Shown: piece by piece, positions 10,989-15,990 of the stretch
Layout: every line of letters begins with the position of its first letter
Position numbering within the stretch: the first letter of the stretch is position 1
Assembly: GCA_043812055.1 (NCBI GenBank)
Contig: JBDRMN010000006.1
Location: forward strand, 1 to 15,990
Length of the DNA stretch: 15,990 nt
Reading direction: 5' to 3'
DNA from: JBDRMN01 sp043812055
GTDB taxonomy: Bacteria; Patescibacteriota; Gracilibacteria; JAHISY01
Program-made: the position numbers and the translations under genes
Notes under the pieces: model-generated
Told to the model about the DNA's origin: nothing
Seen by the model: the letters and a program-made list of their open reading frames with translations, nothing else
The model's database searches: none

Positions 10989-13346
10989 TTGAAATTCTTA
11001 CGAGATCACGGAATTCTGGGAATCAATGCGCGGAATTTGGAGTATCTACGGCCCTTCAACAGCAAGAAGGCGGTGCGCCTAGCCGACAGCAAGCTCAAGA
11101 CCAAACATTTTCTTTCTACCCGTGGTATTCCCGTTCCGAAATTGCTCGCCACAATTCGGACCCGCTCCGAGCTCGAGAAGTTCGACTTCGGCACGTTACC
11201 GGAATCTTTCGTCCTCAAGCCCGATGCGGGTTACGGAGGCGAAGGGATTATCGTAGTGAAGGGCAAGGTGCTCGAAGGTGTCTGGGAAAAGGTTGGTGGG
11301 GGAGAAGTTACCGAGGATGATTTGCGGGAGCATATTGACGATATCCTCGACGGGCAGTTCAGCATCGCCTCTCTTCCGGACACTGCGTTTTTCGAATCAC
11401 GGGTGAATTCGGTCGAATACATCCCGGGGCTCAAAGTCGAGGGTCTGCCGGATATCCGGGTGATCGTCCACAACCTCATTCCTGTCATGGCCATGCTGCG
11501 CGTCCCGACTCCCGAGAGCGGTGGTAAGGCGAATGTGCACCTGGGGGGGCTGGGAATCGGGATTGACCTGATGAGCGGCAAAACCACGCACGCCACCCAG
11601 TACAATAAGTTGCTCGGAGAACTTCCCGGCGGGATCCCCACTGCGGGCCACGAAATTCCGCACTTCGACGAAATACTCCGCATTGCCTCCGAATCACAGA
11701 TTCACACTAACCTGGGCTATCTGGCGGCCGATCTGGTGCTTGATCAAAAAGAAGGCCCCGTGCTGCTCGAGGTGAATGCCCGGGCGGGACTGATGGTGCA
11801 GGTGGCCAATCTCGCTCCGCTCAAGAAAAGGCTGGAGCGTGTGAAAGGACTCAAAGTAGATTCACCGGAGAAGGGCGTGAAGCTCGGCAAAGACCTTTTC
11901 GGTAAAGTCAAAAAACAGAAAAAGAAATATCCGAAAAAGAAGGTCGTGGACTACGTCGAACCAGTGGAGATTTTACTCAAGGAGGGTTCGCGGCGGGCGA
12001 AGGTCGAGCTGGATCCCACTCACGAAACGACGGCGATAGATCATGAGTTGGCGGAGAGACTGGGTCTGAAGCGGGTGGGGGAAAGTGCGAAACAGGTGCA
12101 TCTGAAGATTATCCTCGCTGGAGAACGGATCACCACCGTCGCGGAAAAAGAGAACCTGAGTAAGGCGGATTACAAAATCATCCTGGGTCGGCGGGATTTG
12201 ACGAACTTCCTGATCAATCCGGATTCGAAAGAAACAGAAAAGCAGGCTTTGCCCAAAGAAGCAAAGCCCCCAGAGCTGCGTATTAATTACAAGGCAATCG
12301 ATAAACGTTTGATGGCAATCGATAAACGCATTCACCTGCTGTATTACCTGAAACCGACGAACCTGCTTTTCGAAAAGAAGAAATTTTTCGCGGAGAAAAA
12401 AAGTAACCCGATCTTCCGTTATCCGCGCTTGCGTTTCAATGTCGGCAAAATGCGGGGTGAGTTGAGTGTCGTGAAAACTCCCGATACTCCGCTCGGACAG
12501 ATTTTCCAAAATAAAAAAACGGAAATCAGCCGCAAACTCGATTTACTGGAAAGTATCGGAACTCCCGCGCTCTCCGGGGCTTCCCAGAAGCTCTACGGCT
12601 TCCCGGGTCGCGAGGTAAGCAATATCGCTCGGGATATTCTGAAAGACAAACCCCGGAAATTCGCCGAAGAACAGGCCACGATCGACGCGCAGGCAGCGAC
12701 GGAGGAGTTTAAGAAAGCTTTCAAACAGTACGGGATCAGGGGCTGGCGTTTCGTCTTCAAAGATGATCTCGTCGCCGATGCTTTGGCGAATAAGCGCAAA
12801 GTTCTTTTCATCCGTAGTATGGCGAAGTGGTCACCCGAACGCCTGCGCAGCACGATTGCCCATGAGGTCGAGACCCACATCCTCCGGGCCGAGAACGGCC
12901 GCCAGCAAAAATACGAGATCTTCGAAAGGGGATTCGGGGGCTATCTCGAGACCGAAGAGGGACTCGCGATTTATAACCAGCAGTTGGTTTTGAAAGAACC
13001 CCATGAGAAGCAGTACTGGCCGGTCCTGAGCTTGCTCGCCGTCGATTACGCGGCAATGCACAGCTTCCGGGAGGTTTTTGACTTCGTGAAGAAACACGGT
13101 TTTGACGACGAACGGGCGTGGAAAACCGCGCTCAAGGTAAAACGAGGCCTGGCCGACACGGCGGCCCCGGGCGGTTTCAGCAAAGAACATCTTTATTTCT
13201 CGGGACTCAGTAAGATTACGAAGTTTGTCGACGAGGGCGGGGACTTGGCGAAACTCTATGTCGGCAAGATTCGGGTGGAAGACGTGGACGTGGTTTCTGG
13301 GTTATCCGAAGTGCGACCAGCAAAAAAACTACCGGCGTTTTATTAG
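10989..13346 (+). CDS. ATP-grasp ligase / retropepsin-like / HExxxH (DUF1704, MATCAP-type) peptidase fusion
   Basis: 785 residues from a TTG start, chosen because LGINARNLEYL near the start matches the opening of alpha-L-glutamate-ligase-like ATP-grasp proteins. Domain 1 (1-290) is RimK-related ATP-grasp: DSKLKTKHFL, FVLKPDAGYGGEGIIVV with Lys77, and LLEVNARAGL with Mg ligands Glu261 and Asn263. Domain 2 (320-412) resembles the retropepsin-like Zn_protease family by its strand pattern and IILGRRDL, but the catalytic D-T/S-G is DPT at 342-344, so it may be inactive. Domain 3 (about 440-770) is a DUF1704/QEGLA peptidase with HEVETH (625-630), RAENGRQQ and TEEGLA (655-660), the zinc ligands and third-ligand Glu. 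Relatives include tubulin C-terminal carboxypeptidases. It probably ligates and trims terminal residues of a peptide or protein; the substrate is unknown. Confidence 0.85.
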   Translation: MKFLRDHGILGINARNLEYLRPFNSKKAVRLADSKLKTKHFLSTRGIPVPKLLATIRTRSELEKFDFGTLPESFVLKPDAGYGGEGIIVVKGKVLEGVWEKVGGGEVTEDDLREHIDDILDGQFSIASLPDTAFFESRVNSVEYIPGLKVEGLPDIRVIVHNLIPVMAMLRVPTPESGGKANVHLGGLGIGIDLMSGKTTHATQYNKLLGELPGGIPTAGHEIPHFDEILRIASESQIHTNLGYLAADLVLDQKEGPVLLEVNARAGLMVQVANLAPLKKRLERVKGLKVDSPEKGVKLGKDLFGKVKKQKKKYPKKKVVDYVEPVEILLKEGSRRAKVELDPTHETTAIDHELAERLGLKRVGESAKQVHLKIILAGERITTVAEKENLSKADYKIILGRRDLTNFLINPDSKETEKQALPKEAKPPELRINYKAIDKRLMAIDKRIHLLYYLKPTNLLFEKKKFFAEKKSNPIFRYPRLRFNVGKMRGELSVVKTPDTPLGQIFQNKKTEISRKLDLLESIGTPALSGASQKLYGFPGREVSNIARDILKDKPRKFAEEQATIDAQAATEEFKKAFKQYGIRGWRFVFKDDLVADALANKRKVLFIRSMAKWSPERLRSTIAHEVETHILRAENGRQQKYEIFERGFGGYLETEEGLAIYNQQLVLKEPHEKQYWPVLSLLAVDYAAMHSFREVFDFVKKHGFDDERAWKTALKVKRGLADTAAPGGFSKEHLYFSGLSKITKFVDEGGDLAKLYVGKIRVEDVDVVSGLSEVRPAKKLPAFY

Positions 13347-13371
13347 GGAACAGGTTCTAGGGAACAGGGAA

Positions 13372-13394
13372 CCCTTCGGCAGGCTCAGGACAGG
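13372..13394. repeat. CTTCGGCAGGCTCAGGACAGG-type intergenic element
   Basis: A 23-base element of a kind that recurs in uncultured bacterial genomes. Heptamer-like GGGAACA/GGTTCTA units precede it (13347-13370). The gap 13347-13606 holds this, two hairpin clusters and an octamer array, but no gene. Confidence 0.45.
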
Positions 13395-13437
13395 CAGCAG
13401 GTTACAGGTGTCAGGAAACAGAGGGTGGGAACTGCGG

Positions 13438-13494
13438 GTAGCAAACCCGCACTTCCTTTTGATCAACAAGAAGTGCACGTTTGCTACGTGCACT
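13438..13494. repeat. Overlapping long hairpins after the fusion gene
   Basis: GTAGCAAAC-cc-GCACTTC (13438-13455) pairs with GAAGTGC-ac-GTTTGCTAC (13470-13487), 16 base pairs around a 14-base loop. A second hairpin, AGTGCACGT-TTGCT-ACGTGCACT (13472-13494), uses part of the same bases, so the two folds compete. It may end transcription of the preceding gene, but there is no clear U-run. Confidence 0.7.
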
Positions 13495-13504
13495 GTTTAA
13501 TGGC

Positions 13505-13528
13505 TTAAAGACTCAAAGACTTAAAAAC
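13505..13528. repeat. Octamer array (TTAAAGAC-like, 3 units)
   Basis: TTAAAGAC, TCAAAGAC, TTAAAAAC head to tail, the same unit as at 4177-4208. Confidence 0.75.
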
Positions 13529-13531
13529 CAT

Positions 13532-13574
13532 TTAACACTAATCTAGTGTTAAATTTACACTGATTTAGTGTTAA
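13532..13574. repeat. Tandem TTAACACTA/TAGTGTTAA palindromes
   Basis: TTAACACTA-ATC-TAGTGTTAA (13532-13552) is followed by TTACACT-GATT-TAGTGTTAA (13555-13574). A third copy lies at 15485-15505. Confidence 0.8.
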
Positions 13575-13606
13575 TAGTATTAAGTGTCAGTACTTGCCTT
13601 CTGACC

Positions 13607-13903
13607 TTACTTTATTTTTTTATCGAGAATTTTATACATTGTGATGATCCAGAATGGAACAATCAGTATAAACAAATATTCTTCCAGTGGCATCAAACCA
13701 ATTTTTATTCCGATTAAACCATTCCCGGGAAAATCCCAATGACCTCTAAAAATTGCGAATGAATCCCACAAAACTCCAACAACAAAGAAGGTAAGTGTAA
13801 TAATGATTCTTTCTTTCCGGGAATGGTAGAGCTGGATATGATATTTCCATTCAATAAAAATTCCAACCGCCAATAATGTCAATAAAATGATTAAGTATTC
13901 CAT
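13607..13903 (-). CDS. Lycopene cyclase domain protein (CrtYc/CrtYd type)
   Basis: 98 residues with three membrane spans (about 3-20, 34-52, 72-91). The conserved core VLWDSFAIFRGHWDFPGNGLIGIKIGLMPLEEYLFILIVP (44-83) has the family's WD, W-F and PLEEYLF motifs. In Actinobacteria and archaea two such subunits, or their fusion, cyclise lycopene to beta-carotene in the membrane. Only one half is present here, and no phytoene synthase, desaturase or second half is in the window. It may homodimerise, have a partner elsewhere, or have been recruited to another polyprenyl substrate. The assignment to the domain family is strong; the reaction is uncertain. Confidence 0.85.
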   Translation of the reverse strand: MEYLIILLTLLAVGIFIEWKYHIQLYHSRKERIIITLTFFVVGVLWDSFAIFRGHWDFPGNGLIGIKIGLMPLEEYLFILIVPFWIITMYKILDKKIK

Positions 13904-13976
13904 AATGCAAATATTAAAATTGCTTTAGCTGCAAGCTATTCTCCCAAAAACCCCGGCAATTTGCATGTCACGATTA

Positions 13977-13990
13977 GGTTCTAGGTTCTA
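13977..13990. repeat. GGTTCTA heptamer pair
   Basis: Two GGTTCTA units head to tail. They run into the 3' end of the small minus-strand ORF. The same unit is amplified at 15429-15456. Confidence 0.7.
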
Positions 13991-14178
13991 GTAGCTGCGG
14001 TCCCCCAGTCGCGCTTATGGCTGTCGAAAGTGAGATCTATATCCAGCTGCCGCCATGTTCTCTGAGCTTCTGCGTCTCCCGCGACTATCCCCTCGACAAC
14101 TAAACGAGCTTTCTGTCGCAATGCTTCTGCCCTCTCAGGATCTATTCCGAAATTTTCTTCAAAGCTGTTTGCTTCCAT
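13981..14178 (-). CDS. Small hypothetical protein
   Basis: 65 residues, MEANSFEENFGIDPERAEALRQKARLVVEGI and so on, not recognised. It looks helical, Glu/Ala/Arg-rich and soluble. The last residues (TAATRT) and the stop codon come from the adjoining GGTTCTA repeat, so the original end may have been lost. Coding is plausible from the amphipathic helix composition, but the evidence is weak. Confidence 0.45.
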   Translation of the reverse strand: MEANSFEENFGIDPERAEALRQKARLVVEGIVAGDAEAQRTWRQLDIDLTFDSHKRDWGTAATRT

Positions 14179-14256
14179 GTTATTGCTATTAAGTAGGTGA
14201 GTAAGTTAGCAATATTTGGGTGTTTTGCAAATAAAAAGCCATCCTGTGTCAGAATC

Positions 14257-14275
14257 TCCCGACGTGTCATCGGGA
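14257..14275. repeat. TCCCGA hairpin downstream of the peptidase gene
   Basis: TCCCGA (14257-14262) and TCGGGA (14270-14275) pair around a 7-base loop, and another TGTCGGGAA follows at 14282-14290. There is no clear U-run. It may protect the 3' end of the minus-strand mRNA. Confidence 0.55.
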
Positions 14276-14306
14276 AAACTCTGTCGGGAAAGCTTACAAC
14301 GCTGTT

Positions 14307-15362
14307 TTAATTAACCTTATCCCAATAACCGGTCAAGCCCCGCTCAATTTTAAAAACTTTGTCCATTTGTGAAATAACTTGGTCTTTATGTTCGCCAATA
14401 TCGGACGAAAAAATGGAAGTTAGTGGAAATAATAATTCGCTTGATTTTTTATAAGCGGCCGCCAATTCCGGATACCCGTGCTCTTGCAAATACATGGATG
14501 CAAATTTACGCCCTAAGTAAATGTTTTGGGTAAAAGAAATAATGCCAGTGCCTTCTTTGAGATTCTTAATATACCTTTCCATATTTTCAAGCGACTCTTT
14601 AATGCTTTCTTTCATTACCAACATTAGCTCTCGATCACTGAGCTTTTGCCTGTCGGGTGTAAACCAAAAAACCGCACTCCGTAGGCCCGAGCCGACGGGA
14701 CAGCTTATTTTCGGATCGTCACGGTCGACATCCTCCGGGTCTGGGATTACGGCGAATAGTTCGTCCTCGTTGTAGCCTTCAATTACATGATAATCGTTAT
14801 GGCAAGGGGAGCCATCGGTGGCAAGCGGAATACCCCCTGAAATTATCTGTTTGTATTCTCCCAGCGGGGGACTCCAGAGGTAGGACTGCAGATCGCCGCC
14901 CAGCTCTTTGATTTTTGTCTGCCACGATGTCCCGGTACCCATCGACCTGTCAGTCATTCTCATTCGCAGGTGCGGGGTAAATCCTAAATTGCTGGCCGCT
15001 GTAAGCAAAATATCCGTTGAAGCGTCCATCAGCCCGGCGGCGGTCCCCCCCTGGGGGCCCCTGGGAAAATAGTAAGAAAAACTAACTCCGTTTCCCTGGT
15101 AAACGAAAACGTCCAAAAACGTAATCTGGGGATCAAAACTTTTCAAAAGCATGGTGGTAGCGGCCAAATAACAATTCCCACCGACCTGCTTGCCGTATTT
15201 GGCCGTTTCCGCGGTATCAGAAACGTGAGTAACGTTTAGTTTGTATTCGGGAGGATAAGTAAATTTAGGAGAACTGGATGAATGTGAGGAAAACAGCATT
15301 ACTGCTGCGGCAGTAAGTAAAATTATTAAAACGGCGATGAGGGCAATTAATTTCTTTTTCAT
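14307..15362 (-). CDS. Exported C39-like cysteine peptidase
   Basis: 351 residues. Residues 2-4 are Lys and 5-24 form a hydrophobic span, a signal anchor or uncleaved signal peptide, followed by a Ser-rich linker; there is no lipobox Cys. The papain-like core carries GGNCYLAATTMLL with the likely nucleophile Cys64, HNDYHVIEGYN with His192, and AVIPDP with Asp208, the Cys-His-Asp order of C39-like and BtrH-like domains. The C-terminal 130 residues are helical and unassigned. It probably acts outside the membrane on a peptide, or as a transferase of the same fold. Location in the envelope is inferred from the N-terminus. There is no adjacent ABC transporter or bacteriocin precursor, so a classical bacteriocin-processing role is not supported. 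Confidence 0.72.
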   Translation of the reverse strand: MKKKLIALIAVLIILLTAAAVMLFSSHSSSSPKFTYPPEYKLNVTHVSDTAETAKYGKQVGGNCYLAATTMLLKSFDPQITFLDVFVYQGNGVSFSYYFPRGPQGGTAAGLMDASTDILLTAASNLGFTPHLRMRMTDRSMGTGTSWQTKIKELGGDLQSYLWSPPLGEYKQIISGGIPLATDGSPCHNDYHVIEGYNEDELFAVIPDPEDVDRDDPKISCPVGSGLRSAVFWFTPDRQKLSDRELMLVMKESIKESLENMERYIKNLKEGTGIISFTQNIYLGRKFASMYLQEHGYPELAAAYKKSSELLFPLTSIFSSDIGEHKDQVISQMDKVFKIERGLTGYWDKVN

Positions 15363-15428
15363 GGGTTTATATTAGCAAAGTAAATCAGTATTTTTTAATC
15401 ACAATCGCTCTTGTGAGGTAGGGGGATA

Positions 15429-15456
15429 GGTTCTAGGTGCTAGGTTCTAGGGACTA
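15429..15456. repeat. Heptamer array (GGTTCTA-like, 4 units)
   Basis: GGTTCTA, GGTGCTA, GGTTCTA, GGGACTA. The period is 7, as at 2986-3020 and 13977-13990. Confidence 0.8.
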
Positions 15457-15484
15457 GAGGACAGGTTGGTTGAGCAAAAAGCGT

Positions 15485-15505
15485 TTAACACTAGTTTGGT
15501 GTTAA
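15485..15505. repeat. TTAACACTA palindrome, third copy
   Basis: TTAACACTA-GTT-TGGTGTTAA, 8 of 9 bases paired, then a related ATTAGTGTT at 15510-15518. Confidence 0.7.
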
Positions 15506-15553
15506 TAGAATTAGTGTTGGTGTTAGTGGTTAAACAGAGCAGCCCAGCCCAGC

Positions 15554-15720
15554 GGGGATTTACCCCTGCGAAAAAACTTTGTCATCCCGGCCGTAGAGCC
15601 GGGAACCAGAACACCCCCCGCGAAAGCGGGGGTCCAGACAAATTACTATCGGAGCAGGTGGGCTCCCAGCCTTCGTCCCGCTTAGCGGGACTTCGGCGGG
15701 CAAGCCGCCACACTTGCTCC
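15554..15720. repeat. Cluster of REP-like hairpins
   Basis: GGGG-ATTTA-CCCC (15554-15566), TCCCGGC-CGTAGA-GCCGGGA (15585-15604), CCCCCGC-GAAA-GCGGGGG (15615-15632), GTCCCGC-TTA-GCGGGAC (15675-15691) and GGCGG-GCAAG-CCGCC (15695-15709). The last two are enclosed by GGAGCAGGTG (15651-15660) and CACTTGCTCC (15711-15720), 9 of 10 paired. The whole stretch 15363-15968 has no recognisable gene. Confidence 0.8.
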
Positions 15721-15764
15721 TGCGGAAACAAAAACCCCAGCAATTTGCCACGCGCAAACTGTCT

Positions 15765-15885
15765 TGAACTATGATTCGTATGATTAACCTGATTACTTTG
15801 ATTCCTACCTAAATAGCCTAAATCATAATTCATCAGATCAACTCAGCTAAAAGCAATCATAGCCCATCAAATAAATCACAGTTCA
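15765..15885. repeat. Inverted arrays of a 9-base TGATT repeat
   Basis: The left arm starts with TGAACT (15765-15770) and has TGATT at 15772, 15781, 15790 and 15799, an exact period of 9. The right arm ends with AGTTCA (15880-15885) and carries AATCA or ATCA at similar spacing on the opposite strand. Confidence 0.75.
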
Positions 15886-15930
15886 GGACAAGAAAGGTAA
15901 GGATTAAGAAACCTAACAACCTAAAGACTA

Positions 15931-15970
15931 ATACTACAAAATAGCGCAAATCTATGCCATTTTGTAGTAT
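15931..15970. repeat. Perfect 12-bp inverted repeat at the window end
   Basis: ATACTACAAAAT (15931-15942) and ATTTTGTAGTAT (15959-15970) are separated by 16 bases. The right arm overlaps an ATG at 15969 that opens a frame (MTLINED) cut by the window edge. It may be an operator or an element end. Confidence 0.65.
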
Positions 15971-15990
15971 GACTTTAATTAACGAGGACC

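Noticed and set aside
11973..12509. Minus-strand ORF of 178 codons and several others at 11231-13190
   Set aside because: Shadows of the 785-residue fusion gene caused by its codon composition.
13225..13500. Plus-strand ORF of 91 codons
   Set aside because: It overlaps the end of the fusion gene in another frame and then reads through repeats.
15540..15720. CRISPR array
   Set aside because: The repeats are different palindromes of different lengths without regular spacers.
15466..15774. Plus-strand ORF of 102 codons
   Set aside because: It translates a run of REP-like palindromes and has no protein-like composition.
1..15990. Use of genetic code 25 (UGA as glycine)
   Set aside because: UGA ends the LOG gene and the gene at 6871, and no conserved protein here has in-frame UGA.

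Overview
The window has no in-frame UGA codons, a G+C content that looks close to even, few Shine-Dalgarno sequences, and intergenic spaces packed with short palindromes and micro-repeats. With the gene set (stand-alone YqeY, a four-helix-bundle protein, a large DUF1704/MATCAP-type fusion, a lone lycopene cyclase domain), this suggests an uncultured bacterium of the Patescibacteria/CPR type that kept part of its central and amino-acid metabolism. That placement is an inference of moderate to low confidence. UGA ends several genes, so the UGA-Gly code of Gracilibacteria is excluded.

Layout. 1-3000: the 5' part of pth and a small unknown gene on the minus strand, a LOG-family gene on the plus strand with a strong promoter, and obg on the minus strand. 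LOG is bracketed by the true obg 3' end and a 24-base degenerate second copy of it. 3000-5040: yqeY, a four-helix-bundle gene flanked by inverted octamer arrays, tRNA-Leu(CAA), and an AzoR-like flavoprotein. 5040-8154: three homologous promoter/structured RNA/terminator units, alternating with a class I fumarase, an orphan gene and a membrane protein gene. 8162-10893: leuA (minus) and leuD (plus), with a 3-TM membrane protein gene between them. 10989-13346: a 785-aa ATP-grasp, retropepsin-like and HExxxH peptidase fusion. 13347-15990: a lycopene cyclase domain protein, a tiny ORF, an exported C39-like cysteine peptidase, and about 600 bases of repeats without a recognisable gene.

The clearest regulatory system is upstream of leuA. 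A 14-codon leader peptide (MFNEKLLLEFLLLS) has two runs of three Leu codons. Three RNA segments follow that can pair as 1:2 (antiterminator) or 2:3 (U-tailed terminator). The stop codon lies 3 bases before segment 1, so a ribosome finishing the peptide would mask it. This is the logic of leucine-dependent transcription attenuation of 2-isopropylmalate synthase. The second strong candidate is the three-copy RNA element at 5054-5178, 6729-6838 and 7408-7501. Copies 1 and 2 have a TTGCAA-17-TATAAT promoter. All three have a covarying outer stem, a conserved UURCCGA stretch, an interchangeable inner hairpin and an intrinsic terminator. I do not recognise this family.

leuA and leuD supply two steps of leucine synthesis; leuB and leuC are not in the window. 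The 785-aa protein joins a peptide-bond-forming ATP-grasp domain to a carboxypeptidase-like domain in one chain, which suggests a tailoring system that both adds and removes terminal residues.
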